Shown here: positions 30,024 to 39,023 of the stretch, in pieces | How the letters are laid out: every line of letters starts with the position of its first letter | How positions within the stretch are numbered: the stretch's first letter is position 1 | DNA from: Bacillus sp. FJAT-29937 | GTDB taxonomy: Bacteria > Bacillota > Bacilli > Bacillales > Cytobacillaceae | DNA: 64,000 nt | Direction: 5' to 3' | Assembly: GCF_001509555.1 (NCBI RefSeq) | Contig: NZ_LMAS01000004.1 | Coordinates: 62,001-126,000, forward strand | Position numbers and translations under genes: made by a program | Notes under the pieces: generated by a model | What the model was told of the DNA's origin: nothing | Database searches by the model: none | Seen by the model: only the letters and a program-made list of their open reading frames with translations

Positions 30024-30896
30024 TCATATCAAATTTCTTAACATCTTACTTACTTTAACAATTTTAAATCCTTTGTTTAAAAGCATTGGAATAACAGTGT
30101 CGATCGCTTCTGCCGTTAATTTCCCATTTAAATGAGCAAGGACGATGTCATTTCCTTTTGCCTTTGTCATAATTCGCTCGACCATTTTTTCAACTGGCGG
30201 TTCCTGCCAATCAATCGTGTCGATGCTCCAATAGACAGTATAAGGTAAATTCATTTTCCCGACTGTTTCTAGGACGGATTGATCCCATGCTCCAAATGGG
30301 GGCCGGAATAGCGGAATTCCTTTCGTCCCAAGATTTTTCTCGAAACACTCTTCTGTTCTCTGTAATTCTTCAGTCATTTTTTCTTGAGTAATTTTCGTAA
30401 AATCTGGGTGGCTGTATGAATGGTTGGCAATTTCATGTCCATCCTGGAGAATACGCCGCGAAAGTTCCGGAAATTGCTCGACCCATTTTCCAGTTAAAAA
30501 CATCGTAGTTTGAATACGGTGCTTTTTAAGAACGTTTAAAATCTTCCCAGTTTGTTCAGCGCCCGCACCTGCATCAAAGGTTAAGGAAATTTCCTTTTTA
30601 TTTGTAAACCCTTTTGAAATTAAGACCGAAGGCATGGATCTAGCCATTGTTGAATCTGTTCTTTTTATTTTTATAAGTTGTCCAGCATATAAATAATCAC
30701 TTTTTAATTGATTATCTCCTATTAACTGCTCAATCGGAATAGAAAACTTTTTTGAAATTTGGCCAAGTGTGTCACCATAACAAACTGTATAAAAATCGTA
30801 ATTTCTCTTTCTTGCCTTTAAGGGTAGCCCTGACTGAATGACATCTGGCTTGATTTCGTTTAATTTAAGAGGCTGAGATGCTTTTACTCTACGCAC
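30024..30896 (-). CDS. LysM-polysaccharide deacetylase (NodB fold)
   Basis: A 290-residue protein starting at GTG 30896 behind AAGGAG. A LysM domain lies at about residues 34-79 ([18 protein letters not shown]) and a NodB domain at about 98-288. The HxxxH metal motif is intact (NHSYSHPDF), as are RPPFGAWD and the DTIDW motif. The first motif reads LTFDAGAG: the usual TFDD metal-binding second Asp is Ala. Such TFDAG variants exist in Bacillus deacetylases, so activity is not excluded. There is no signal peptide, which fits a protein assembled into spore layers rather than secreted. Confidence 0.82.
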   Translation of the reverse strand: MRRVKASQPLKLNEIKPDVIQSGLPLKARKRNYDFYTVCYGDTLGQISKKFSIPIEQLIGDNQLKSDYLYAGQLIKIKRTDSTMARSMPSVLISKGFTNKKEISLTFDAGAGAEQTGKILNVLKKHRIQTTMFLTGKWVEQFPELSRRILQDGHEIANHSYSHPDFTKITQEKMTEELQRTEECFEKNLGTKGIPLFRPPFGAWDQSVLETVGKMNLPYTVYWSIDTIDWQEPPVEKMVERIMTKAKGNDIVLAHLNGKLTAEAIDTVIPMLLNKGFKIVKVSKMLRNLI

Positions 30897-30919
30897 TGTA
30901 ACACACTCCTTATCTCTTC

Positions 30920-31849
30920 TTAAATGAATTGGTCGATTGTGACAAATTCATAACCTTTTTTTAATAAATTATCGATTATGAAAGGCAATGCCCTTACTGT
31001 ACCCTCAAGAACGCCAGTAGTCGTTCCAAAGCAATGCTGCAAGATGATCGCACCTGGTGATTCTTCCATGTTTACTTTTTCAATAATTTCTTCCTTCTGT
31101 ATTCCTGACCAATCAACAGTATCAATCGACCACATAATCACTTTGTATCCTGCTTTACTAATTATTTGAAGGTCGCTTTTTGCATAGTAGCCGTATGGGG
31201 GCCGGAATAGCGTGGATCTTATCCCCGTATGGGCAAAAATCACTTCATCTGTGAGCTGGAGCTCTTTTAATAATTGTGAAGTTGTCAGCCCCAGCAAGTT
31301 AGGATGGCTCCATGTATGATTCCCAATGGCATGTCCCTCATGTTGGATCCTTTTTATTACATGAGGAAACATGTTAACTTGATCGCCAATAACGAAAAAA
31401 GTTGCGGAAATTTTTTTCTCCTTTAGAATATCTAATATTTTTGGGGCATAAAGGCTAGCTGGTCCATCGTCAAAAGTTAAGGCGACTAATTTTTTGACCG
31501 TTTCTCCTTTATACATGACGGGAAGGCAATTTGTTGAATTCAAATGAACAAAGATTGTATTTTCATATATTTCAATATTCATGCCTAATTTTTTGGCTAC
31601 ATGAAAAAAAGGCACATAGCTATTTCCGTACATGCAGCTAGTTCCTTTGGCGACTTTTTTGTTAAATAGAGTAAATATCTTTTCCTCACTTTGAAAGATA
31701 ATTGACCCGTTTACTTCATTAAATTCAACGAATGCACCAAAGTGTTTAAATAATAAGGCTGGAACCATCATAGCGGATTTCCAATAATAATAGGGTGTTT
31801 CCAATGGGAAGCCATCAACGAATATCTCTATCTTCTGTAATTCCATCAT
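30920..31849 (-). CDS. Polysaccharide deacetylase with amine-oxidase-like N-terminal domain
   Basis: A 309-residue protein with an N-terminal copper-amine-oxidase-like (Cu_amine_oxidN1) module at about residues 5-107 ([18 protein letters not shown]), followed by a full NodB domain. All NodB motifs are intact: [35 protein letters not shown] and ILQHC. No signal peptide is seen. It is the first gene of the minus-strand four-gene block, behind a SigK-type promoter candidate. Its likely role is removing N-acetyl groups from a spore glycan; the substrate is not known. Confidence 0.82.
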   Translation of the reverse strand: MMELQKIEIFVDGFPLETPYYYWKSAMMVPALLFKHFGAFVEFNEVNGSIIFQSEEKIFTLFNKKVAKGTSCMYGNSYVPFFHVAKKLGMNIEIYENTIFVHLNSTNCLPVMYKGETVKKLVALTFDDGPASLYAPKILDILKEKKISATFFVIGDQVNMFPHVIKRIQHEGHAIGNHTWSHPNLLGLTTSQLLKELQLTDEVIFAHTGIRSTLFRPPYGYYAKSDLQIISKAGYKVIMWSIDTVDWSGIQKEEIIEKVNMEESPGAIILQHCFGTTTGVLEGTVRALPFIIDNLLKKGYEFVTIDQFI

Positions 31850-31887
31850 CTAATCGTCCCCAGTACAAGCTTTCAAATATTCTAATC

Positions 31888-31914
31888 CACAGTATGTTAA
31901 GCCATATAAATTGT
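31888..31914 (-). promoter_or_regulatory. Candidate SigK-type promoter of the glycan block (leftward)
   Basis: Minus-strand AC, 16 bases, CATACTGTG. It fits AC-N16-CATANNNT with the final base differing from the consensus. It lies about 40 bases before the first gene of the block. Confidence 0.45.
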
Positions 31915-31968
31915 GTAGTACATCTGACTAAACAAGTAAAAGAATTAAGAACCTGTTAACTCATACAA

Positions 31969-31996
31969 ACAAATTCCTATTGGACAGCATAATCTA
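31969..31996 (+). promoter_or_regulatory. Candidate SigK-type promoter of the NodB-like gene (rightward)
   Basis: AC at 31969-31970, 17 bases, CATAATCTA at 31988-31996, a full match to the -10 consensus. It faces away from the leftward candidate, making a divergent pair within about 110 bp. Confidence 0.5.
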
Positions 31997-32027
31997 TTGA
32001 AATAAGATGAAGAGGGGACAAGGTTTA

Positions 32028-32621
32028 ATGGAGAATATTCCTATCTATCAAGGCGATTCTAATTCAGCGAAAATCGCCTTTATAGTCAATGTTGCATGGG
32101 GTAATGAATATTTGAAGGCTTTATTATTAATTTTGAAGGACTATCAAATTAACCTTACTTTTTTCCTTGAGGGCAGATGGGTCAAGAACAATCCCGAATC
32201 TGCATTGATGATACAGCTTGCCGGCCATGAGATTGGAAACCATGCCTATTCACATCCGAATATGACAACACTTTCGGATGAAGAAATTCATAATGAGATT
32301 ACGAGCACGAATAATGTTATTGAAAAACATCTGAAAATTAAACCAGCCTTTTTCACGCCTCCCTATGGATATTTTGATGAAAGAGTCATCAAAGCCGCTT
32401 CGAAGGAAAAAATGAAAACGATTCTTTGGTCGTTAGATACTTTGGATTGGAAACTCAAGATCCATCATGAAATTATCGATAGAATTGTCCCTCATTTGCA
32501 GAATGGCTCTATTATTCTTATGCATCCAACAAAATCTTCACTTGAAGCTCTCCCCATCATCTTGAATCATGCATTGAAAAGCGGAATAAAAACGTGTACG
32601 ATTAGCGAATTACTTTCTTAA
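32028..32621 (+). CDS. Degenerate NodB-fold protein (YlxY-like)
   Basis: Protein of 197 residues. I choose ATG 32028 because the ATG at 32007 lies only about 10 bases past the predicted -10 element and lacks a ribosome site, whereas 32028 follows GAGGGG. The NodB fold is recognisable (TFFLEGRWVKNN, IGNHAYSHPNM, DTLDWK, ILMHPTKSS), but motif 1 reads VNVAWGNEY instead of TFDDG, so the catalytic Asp is lost. RPPYG has become TPPYG. It probably binds rather than cleaves, or has an altered activity. It is divergent from the four-gene block. Confidence 0.75.
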   Translation: MENIPIYQGDSNSAKIAFIVNVAWGNEYLKALLLILKDYQINLTFFLEGRWVKNNPESALMIQLAGHEIGNHAYSHPNMTTLSDEEIHNEITSTNNVIEKHLKIKPAFFTPPYGYFDERVIKAASKEKMKTILWSLDTLDWKLKIHHEIIDRIVPHLQNGSIILMHPTKSSLEALPIILNHALKSGIKTCTISELLS

Positions 32622-32704
32622 GACATAATTTTTCCTCTATTCATTTATTAATTTATCCGATTATGGTAATATGAGAGGGATTTAATAATGTAGAGGTGAA
32701 TACG

Positions 32705-32896
32705 ATGAGATTCTTTTGGACGTTTTTCTGGACTTTTCTTCTTGTTCAAATGTTAACTTATGTAGTAAGCTCCATGGTCGGTTTAGCTTTTGATTTCAAA
32801 ACAGGATCCATTCTTGCAGTTGGTGCAACAATTTTAATTTTCGTCATTTCAACTATCCTTCCTGAAGGACCAGTGGAAAAAGAAGGTATTCATTAA
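32705..32896 (+). CDS. yjzD: YjzD-like small membrane protein (DUF2929)
   Basis: Protein of 63 residues with two hydrophobic segments (about 3-25 and 34-52). I use ATG 32705 (MRFFWTFFWTFLLVQMLTYV), six bases after GAGGTG; the GTG at 32696 falls inside that ribosome site. Length, sequence start and location near yjzC and the arg genes match B. subtilis YjzD. Function unknown. Confidence 0.8.
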   Translation: MRFFWTFFWTFLLVQMLTYVVSSMVGLAFDFKTGSILAVGATILIFVISTILPEGPVEKEGIH

Positions 32897-32931
32897 AAAA
32901 GAGAGTGACTTTATAAGTCACTCCCTTTTTT
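32897..32931. terminator. Bidirectional terminator between yjzD and clpB
   Basis: AAAAGAGAGTGACTT / AAGTCACTCCCTTTTTT stem with a tiny loop, at a convergent junction. Confidence 0.88.
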
Positions 32932-35528
32932 TATTGGATTTTTAATGTTAATTCATCGTTTTCAATCGTTATCGATACTTCACTGTAATCTTTAATTTCC
33001 CCTCCGATAATTTTGCGGGCTAAAATCGTTTCTACATTTCTTTGGATAAAACGCTTTAACGGCCTTGCCCCATAAACAGGATCAAATCCATTTTCAGCAA
33101 TGTACTTTTTGGCTGTCTCTGAAATATTTAAGCCAATATGCTGGTCTGATAATCTCTCTTGAAGCTGTTTAATTAACTTGGACACGATTTCCTTGATTTC
33201 TGTCAAAGCTAGAGGCTTAAATAGGATGATTTCGTCTACCCGATTTAAGAATTCAGGACGAAAATGTCCTCTTAATGTGCTCATCACTTTATTTCGAGAT
33301 TCTTCATTTATATACTCTTCTCCACTAACGCGTTCAAGCAAATACTGTGAACCAATATTAGATGTCATGATAATCACTGTATTTTTAAAATCAACTGTTC
33401 TTCCCTGCGAATCCGTAATCCTGCCATCATCGAGCATCTGCAGAAGGATATTAAAGACTTCTGGGTGTGCCTTTTCAATTTCATCAAGCAGGATAACAGA
33501 ATATGGCTTTCTCCTAACTGCTTCAGTCAGCTGTCCGCCTTCCTCATAGCCGACATAGCCGGGAGGAGCACCAATCAACCTTGAAACAGCATGCTTCTCC
33601 ATATATTCAGACATATCAATCCGAATAATATGCTCTTCACTGTCAAACAGGCTTTGTGCTAAAGCTTTCGCAAGCTCGGTCTTTCCTACCCCTGTCGGAC
33701 CTAGGAAAATAAAAGAGCCTATTGGACGATTTGGATCTTTAATCCCTGCTCTTGCACGAAGAACAGCATCGGACACAAGTTCAACTGCTTCATTCTGCCC
33801 AATCACTCTTTCATGAAGAATATTTTCTAGTCTTAGGAGCTTCTCGCGCTCCCCTTCAACAAGCTTTGCTACTGGAATGCCTGTCCATCTTGCAACAATG
33901 TCCGCTATCTCCTCTTCTGTTACCTCTTCTCTTAATAAGCGTTCCCCATCTTTCTCATTGACTTCCTGCTCAAGCTGCTTTAATTCTTTTTCCAATGCAG
34001 GTACTCTTCCGTGCCGAAGCTCTGCTGCTTTATTTAAATCATATTCATTTTCAGCCTTTTCGAGTTCACGGCGCAGTTTTTCCAGCCGCTCTCTTTTTTC
34101 ACGGATTTTCTGAATGCTTTCTTTCTCGTTCTGCCATTTCGCTTTCATATGATTGGCTTTTTCCTTAAAATCGGCTAATTCCTTCTGTAAAAGCAATAGT
34201 CTAGCTTTACTTGCTTCATCACTTTCTTTCCTTAATGCGGCTTCCTCGATCTCAAGCTGCATGACTTTTCTCGTAACCTCATCAAGTTCCTGTGGCATAG
34301 AGTCAATTTCCGTGCGAATCATAGCACAAGCTTCATCAACTAAATCAATTGCTTTATCAGGAAGAAAGCGGTCTGTTATATATCTGTCCGATAAAGTAAC
34401 TGCTGCAACGAGAGCTCGGTCATGTATATTGACGCCGTGGTGAATTTCATATCTTTCTTTAAGCCCTCTAAGGATCGAGATAGAATCCTCCACATCTGGC
34501 TCCTGAACAAGAACTTGCTGAAACCGTCTTTCTAATGCCGGGTCCTTTTCAATATATTTTCGGTGTTCATCTAGGGTAGTCGCACCAATACAATGCAATT
34601 CGCCTCGGGCGAGCATCGGTTTTAGCATATTCCCTGCGTCCATTGCGCCCTCGGTTTTCCCTGCTCCGACGATGGTGTGGATCTCATCAATAAAAAGGAG
34701 AATCCTTCCTTCGCTTTTTTTCACTTCATTTAAAACCGCTTTAAGACGCTCTTCAAACTCTCCTCGAAATTTTGCTCCGGCAATAAGAGAGCTCATATCT
34801 AAGGAGAATATTGTTTTATCCTTTAACCCTTCTGGAACATCTCTTCGTACAATTCTTTGGGCAAGACCTTCGACTATGGCTGTTTTCCCTACCCCCGGCT
34901 CTCCGATTAAAACTGGATTGTTCTTTGTCTTTCTAGATAAAATCCGAATGACATTCCTAATTTCACTATCTCTCCCGATTACAGGGTCCATCTTTCCGGC
35001 CTTTACCTCTGCAACTAAATCTCTCCCATATTTTTTTAAGGCTTCATATGTTGCCTCTGGATTTTGTGATGTCACTCTTTGATTCCCCCTTATTTCCTTA
35101 ATCGCATCATTAAGCTTATGTTTATCAATCCCCTCATTTTTGAAGGCTGCCGACGCTTCAGAGGTTGATTCCGCAATTGCTAATAGCACGTGTTCCACTG
35201 AAATAAAATCATCATTAAATTTTTCTCTAATTGCATCTGCCGCTGCTAAACTTCGTTGAAGATTACCCGTAATATATAGCTTTCCCTGTTCAATACCTGT
35301 TCCTGAAACTTGCGGCTTTTTCCTAAGGATCCGTTCTAAACCTTTTTTCATATTTTCAATTGAAACATGTAATTTTTCCAGAATAGATGCCATTAGGCTG
35401 TTGTCCTGTCCGAGAAGAGCCAATAATAAATGAACATCATCCACTTCCTGATGCTGTGCCCTTATGGCTAGATTTTGCGCATTCAAAATGCCGTCCTGCA
35501 TCCGTTCCGTCATTTTATTAATATCCAT
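32931..35528 (-). CDS. clpB: Chaperone ClpB
   Basis: Hsp100 disaggregase of 865 residues that works with DnaK to dissolve protein aggregates. It has the N-terminal double Clp repeat (1-150), AAA1 with Walker [10 protein letters not shown], a long coiled-coil middle domain (about 400-540) and AAA2 with GPTGVGKTE. It lacks a ClpP-binding loop, as expected for ClpB. B. subtilis 168 has no clpB at this site, so its presence here is a lineage difference. A CtsR-like operator precedes the gene. Confidence 0.96.
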   Translation of the reverse strand: MDINKMTERMQDGILNAQNLAIRAQHQEVDDVHLLLALLGQDNSLMASILEKLHVSIENMKKGLERILRKKPQVSGTGIEQGKLYITGNLQRSLAAADAIREKFNDDFISVEHVLLAIAESTSEASAAFKNEGIDKHKLNDAIKEIRGNQRVTSQNPEATYEALKKYGRDLVAEVKAGKMDPVIGRDSEIRNVIRILSRKTKNNPVLIGEPGVGKTAIVEGLAQRIVRRDVPEGLKDKTIFSLDMSSLIAGAKFRGEFEERLKAVLNEVKKSEGRILLFIDEIHTIVGAGKTEGAMDAGNMLKPMLARGELHCIGATTLDEHRKYIEKDPALERRFQQVLVQEPDVEDSISILRGLKERYEIHHGVNIHDRALVAAVTLSDRYITDRFLPDKAIDLVDEACAMIRTEIDSMPQELDEVTRKVMQLEIEEAALRKESDEASKARLLLLQKELADFKEKANHMKAKWQNEKESIQKIREKRERLEKLRRELEKAENEYDLNKAAELRHGRVPALEKELKQLEQEVNEKDGERLLREEVTEEEIADIVARWTGIPVAKLVEGEREKLLRLENILHERVIGQNEAVELVSDAVLRARAGIKDPNRPIGSFIFLGPTGVGKTELAKALAQSLFDSEEHIIRIDMSEYMEKHAVSRLIGAPPGYVGYEEGGQLTEAVRRKPYSVILLDEIEKAHPEVFNILLQMLDDGRITDSQGRTVDFKNTVIIMTSNIGSQYLLERVSGEEYINEESRNKVMSTLRGHFRPEFLNRVDEIILFKPLALTEIKEIVSKLIKQLQERLSDQHIGLNISETAKKYIAENGFDPVYGARPLKRFIQRNVETILARKIIGGEIKDYSEVSITIENDELTLKIQ

Positions 35529-35541
35529 ACAAACCCTCCCC

Positions 35542-35572
35542 TCTGACCTTCTTTGACCTTTAATTTATTATA
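35542..35572 (-). promoter_or_regulatory. CtsR-like operator and promoter of clpB
   Basis: Minus-strand GGTCAAAGAAGGTCAGA (35542-35558) is the CtsR tandem heptad (GGTCAAA-NAN-GGTCAAA) with one mismatch. A TATAAT -10 sits just upstream at 35567-35572. The site covers the expected transcription start. The signal implies heat and stress derepression via CtsR. Confidence 0.75.
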
Positions 35573-35582
35573 ACATATGTAA

Positions 35583-35603
35583 AGCCATCCTCAAATGGAT
35601 GGC
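35583..35603 (-). terminator. Weak terminator hairpin after yjzC
   Basis: GCCATCC / GGATGGC stem with a 6-base loop and TTTAC tail. It lies against the clpB promoter and may overlap its -35 region. Confidence 0.5.
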
Positions 35604-35621
35604 CTGAATAATAATTAGTGC

Positions 35622-35801
35622 TTAAGGTTTTCTTTGATATGTCCAAACGCGATTATGGTTGGAGTTTTCAGGAAATCTATCTCCTGCCTTAAGCTTTAGC
35701 AATTGTGGATTATTAACAGTGCTTCCGGTTTCTCCAATTTCAATATAAACGCCATTATTAGGTGCTTTCTGACCCGGTTTAAATTGACGATTTTGCCCCA
35801 T
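35622..35801 (-). CDS. yjzC: YjzC-like small protein
   Basis: Protein of 59 residues translated from the ATG at 35801, behind AGGAGG. It begins MGQNRQFKPGQKAPNNGVYI and ends NRVWTYQRKP, which I recognise as the YjzC family (B. subtilis 59 residues) encoded near argF. It is soluble and highly polar. Function unknown. Confidence 0.82.
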   Translation of the reverse strand: MGQNRQFKPGQKAPNNGVYIEIGETGSTVNNPQLLKLKAGDRFPENSNHNRVWTYQRKP

Positions 35802-35887
35802 ACATGAACTCCTCCTTTATTTCTAGAATCACTACTATTATTTCCATCATAAAAATTCATCAAGATAGAACTTTTTACCATAAAAAA

Positions 35888-35925
35888 AGCAAAAGGCCCT
35901 CTATACAATAAGAAGGCCTTTTTAC
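35888..35925 (-). terminator. Terminator of argF
   Basis: Minus-strand AAAAAGGCCTTCT / AGAGGGCCTTTT stem with a loop of about eight bases and a T-rich tail, directly after the argF stop. Confidence 0.75.
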
Positions 35926-35927
35926 TA

Positions 35928-36887
35928 TTATAAAATTTCTGATAAAAGAGCTTTTTGAACATGAAGTCTGTTTCCAGCCTGTTGGAATACAGCTGAGTTC
36001 GGTCCATCAATCACATTTGCTGAAACTTCTTCTCCTCTATGTGCCGGCAAGCAATGAAGGAAAGTGAAGTCTTTTTTCGCATTTTGAACAAGACCTTCGT
36101 TTACTTGAAAATCTGAAAATACTTTAAGTCTTTTTTCATTTTCGGCCTCTTGCCCCATACTCGTCCACACGTCTGTATAAATGGCATCCGCACCATTTAC
36201 AGCCTCATACGGATTATTTGTAATAGCTACACTTCCTCCGCTTGCAGCAGCAAATCCTTTTGCCTTATTAACAATATCTGCATTTGGTTCATAACCAGCT
36301 GGCGTGGCGACCGTAATATTGACGCCTAGCTTTGCTGCGCCAATCATTAATGAGTGGGCAACATTATTTCCATCACCAACATATGCAAGCTTTAACCCGG
36401 CTAATTCACCTTTCGTTTCATGTAAAGTTAATAAATCTGCTAATGCCTGACATGGGTGATATAAATCTGTCAGCCCATTAATGACTGGAATCGTGGCATG
36501 TAAGGCAAGTTCTTCAATCGTACTATGTGAAAAAGTACGAATCATAATGGCGTCTACATAATGTGAAAGAACCTTAGCTGTATCAGCAATAGACTCCCCT
36601 CTTCCTAATTGAAGATCCTGGCTATTTAAATATAAAGCCTGACCCCCAAGCTGGATCATGCCAGCTTCAAATGAAACTCTTGTACGTGTAGATGATTTTT
36701 CGAAGATCATTCCTAAAATTTTACCCTGTAAGGGAGCTATATGTTCACCAAGCAATGCTGCGTTCTTAAGCTTCTTAGCTTTTTGAAGTAAACCGCTAAT
36801 AACCTCTGGGGAGAAATCTGCTAAAGCCAAAAAGTCATTTCCTTTAATATTAAGTTTGTTATCTGCTGTTTGAATTGAAATAGCCAA
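35928..36887 (-). CDS. argF: Ornithine carbamoyltransferase
   Basis: Makes citrulline from ornithine and carbamoyl phosphate. I set the start at the TTG at 36887, eight bases after AGGAG, giving 319 residues, equal to B. subtilis ArgF. An upstream in-frame ATG at 36986 would add 33 unrelated residues. Carbamoyl-phosphate motif [12 protein letters not shown] and ornithine-side [10 protein letters not shown] are present. It is separated from argD by 197 bp with two ARG boxes, and there is no carAB between them, unlike the B. subtilis argCJBD-carAB-argF order. Confidence 0.95.
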   Translation of the reverse strand: MAISIQTADNKLNIKGNDFLALADFSPEVISGLLQKAKKLKNAALLGEHIAPLQGKILGMIFEKSSTRTRVSFEAGMIQLGGQALYLNSQDLQLGRGESIADTAKVLSHYVDAIMIRTFSHSTIEELALHATIPVINGLTDLYHPCQALADLLTLHETKGELAGLKLAYVGDGNNVAHSLMIGAAKLGVNITVATPAGYEPNADIVNKAKGFAAASGGSVAITNNPYEAVNGADAIYTDVWTSMGQEAENEKRLKVFSDFQVNEGLVQNAKKDFTFLHCLPAHRGEEVSANVIDGPNSAVFQQAGNRLHVQKALLSEIL

Positions 36888-37025
36888 TTCAATCACTCCT
36901 TTTATTTTGTATTTTTTTCCATTTTTATATTTCCCAAGCAATTTATTGTCGTCGAAGCATCGATGAATTTGATTTAATAAGAGCATATTAAGTAATAAGC
37001 AAAGCAGCTATAAAATTATTTTTTC

Positions 37026-37063
37026 TTTGTATTTTTATTTAATATAATCTATTTTTATGCAAT
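37026..37063 (-). promoter_or_regulatory. Tandem ARG boxes upstream of argF
   Basis: Two 18-bp boxes at 37026-37043 and 37046-37063, each with the ATTTTTAT core of the AhrC/ArgR consensus (13 and 12 of 18 matches by eye). Their centres are 20 bp apart, so they lie on the same helix face. This suggests that argF has its own arginine-repressed promoter. Confidence 0.6.
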
Positions 37064-37083
37064 TTATTTTAAAAATTATCAGC

Positions 37084-38241
37084 CTATACGGCTGTTTTAG
37101 AGTGTTTTTTCATAACTGTTTTAATTATATTTACTGCTTCATCCATTTCGGAAATCGATACTGTTAAAGGCGGCAAAAGCCGTAATACATTACTACCTGC
37201 CGGCAAGGCTAACAATCCATTTTCCCTAAGCTCCTTTAATAAAACAGGCAAGTCAACAGACGTTTCAATTCCAAACATGAAACCAAGATTTCTAACTTCA
37301 TTAATCTCTTCAAAGGAGCCTAAATCACTGCATATTTTCTCGTACAAATATTGGCTGTTATTCAGGACTTTCTGTAAAAATTCCTCTTGAAATATAGTTT
37401 CCATTGTTGCAATAGCTGCAGCAATGGATAGCGGATTTCCGCCAAAGGTTGATCCATGGCTTCCAGGTCCAAAGACTGTTTCGAGTTCCTTTCTCCCTAT
37501 TACTGCTCCAATTGGCAAGCCATTTCCTAACCCTTTTGCAGAGGTGACAATATCAGGTGTTAAGTTAAATTGCTGAAATGCAAACGGAACACCTGTCCGT
37601 CCAATCCCAGTTTGAATTTCATCAATAATGAAAAGCGCATTATATTCTTTACATAATTCCTGAACACCTTGTAAAAACTCATCATCTCCAATATGAATTC
37701 CGCCCTCACCTTGAACAACTTCAAGCATGATGGCAGCTGTTTCGTTATCCATCGCCTCTTTTAGTGCATCTAAATCATTAAAAGGCAAGTAGACAAATGT
37801 TTCGAGCATAGGGCCAAAACCGGTTTTTATTTTATCCTGGCCTGTTGCCGACATCGTAGCAAAAGTCCGTCCATGGAAAGAGTTCGTAAAGGTAATGATT
37901 TTCTTTCGGCCAGTAGCTTTTCTTGCGAGCTTAATTGCCGCTTCATTCGCTTCAGCGCCGCTGTTTGCAAAAAACACCAAATCCATCTTGGCGCCTTCAG
38001 CTAACAGTTTTGCAGCCTTCTCTTGCTCCCCTTGCATAAATAAATTGGAAACATGCCAGAATCGATCCAGCTGGCTGCTGATTGCTTTTTGGACTGCCTC
38101 AGGGCGATGACCTAAGTTACAAACTCCAATTCCGGCTGTAAAATCCAAATACTTTTTCCCGTTTTTATCTATCATGATACAGCCTTCTGCCTGTTCTGGC
38201 TCAACGTCCCAACGGGCATATGTCGGAAATAAATGGCTCAT
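37084..38241 (-). CDS. argD: Acetylornithine aminotransferase
   Basis: PLP enzyme that transaminates N-acetylglutamate semialdehyde to N-acetylornithine. It starts at ATG 38241 (MSHLFPTYARWDV), which overlaps the argB stop as ATGA, giving 385 residues as in B. subtilis; an upstream frame start at 38283 would overlap argB. The PLP lysine lies in TSAKGLGNGLPIGA, and FIIDEIQTGIGRTG is the Asp-containing cofactor motif. Confidence 0.95.
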   Translation of the reverse strand: MSHLFPTYARWDVEPEQAEGCIMIDKNGKKYLDFTAGIGVCNLGHRPEAVQKAISSQLDRFWHVSNLFMQGEQEKAAKLLAEGAKMDLVFFANSGAEANEAAIKLARKATGRKKIITFTNSFHGRTFATMSATGQDKIKTGFGPMLETFVYLPFNDLDALKEAMDNETAAIMLEVVQGEGGIHIGDDEFLQGVQELCKEYNALFIIDEIQTGIGRTGVPFAFQQFNLTPDIVTSAKGLGNGLPIGAVIGRKELETVFGPGSHGSTFGGNPLSIAAAIATMETIFQEEFLQKVLNNSQYLYEKICSDLGSFEEINEVRNLGFMFGIETSVDLPVLLKELRENGLLALPAGSNVLRLLPPLTVSISEMDEAVNIIKTVMKKHSKTAV

Positions 38242-39011
38242 TTTAATACCCTCTCTTTGGCATTGATTTCTGTTCCAATCCATTGTACACCATCAAAAAA
38301 CTTCTTTTTTCCTGAAACGATCATCACACTTTTGATTCCTTTTTCAATAGAAGCTACAGCTGATTTAACCTTTGGAATCATTCCGCCAGTGATTTGTCCT
38401 TCACTAATATATCTATCTATCTCTTCCGTATTTGTTTGTAGCACGATGTTTCCATCAATCATAATTCCATCTACATCAGTAACAAAAATGCAATGTTCAA
38501 CTTCTAATGCATTAGCTACAGCTGCAGCAGCAAAATCGGCATTTATATTAAGCTTTGATCCGTCTTCGGCAACAGCAATTGGCGTAATGACAGGAATATA
38601 TTTGTCTTCTAACAGCATGGTGATTACTTCTTTGTTCACCTTCGTAACATCACCGACAAATCCGAGCTGCTCCTGGTCAATAAACTCCCCTTGCAAGACC
38701 CCTCCGTCACTTCCATTTAAACCAAACGCCTTTAATCCATAAGACTGGAGTTTAGCTACTAGTTTTCTGTTTGTTTGACCGGACAATACCATTTCGACAA
38801 TTTCAAGTGCCTGTGAAGTCGTCTTACGAAGTCCTTGAACAAATTCATGAGGGACCTGAAAAAGATCAAGCATTTTATTAATATCAGGTCCTCCCCCGTG
38901 TACGAAAATAAGCTGGTAGCCTTGCTTTTCCAAATCTATTAAACTTTCAAAAAAATCTGGGGTTAGTTCATCCATCACACTTCCACCGCATTTAATAACG
39001 ATTGTTTTCAT
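38238..39011 (-). CDS. argB: Acetylglutamate kinase
   Basis: Phosphorylates N-acetylglutamate. The 257-residue protein starts MKTIVIKCGGSVMDE with the ATP-binding KCGGS and has the HGGGPDINKML substrate loop, both typical of ArgB. The length (about 258 in B. subtilis) fits the short, arginine-insensitive type. It follows argJ by 12 bp and overlaps argD by four bases, so argJ-B-D are translated as one unit. Confidence 0.95.
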   Translation of the reverse strand: MKTIVIKCGGSVMDELTPDFFESLIDLEKQGYQLIFVHGGGPDINKMLDLFQVPHEFVQGLRKTTSQALEIVEMVLSGQTNRKLVAKLQSYGLKAFGLNGSDGGVLQGEFIDQEQLGFVGDVTKVNKEVITMLLEDKYIPVITPIAVAEDGSKLNINADFAAAAVANALEVEHCIFVTDVDGIMIDGNIVLQTNTEEIDRYISEGQITGGMIPKVKSAVASIEKGIKSVMIVSGKKKFFDGVQWIGTEINAKERVLK

Positions 39012-39023
39012 GCGACTTCCCCC

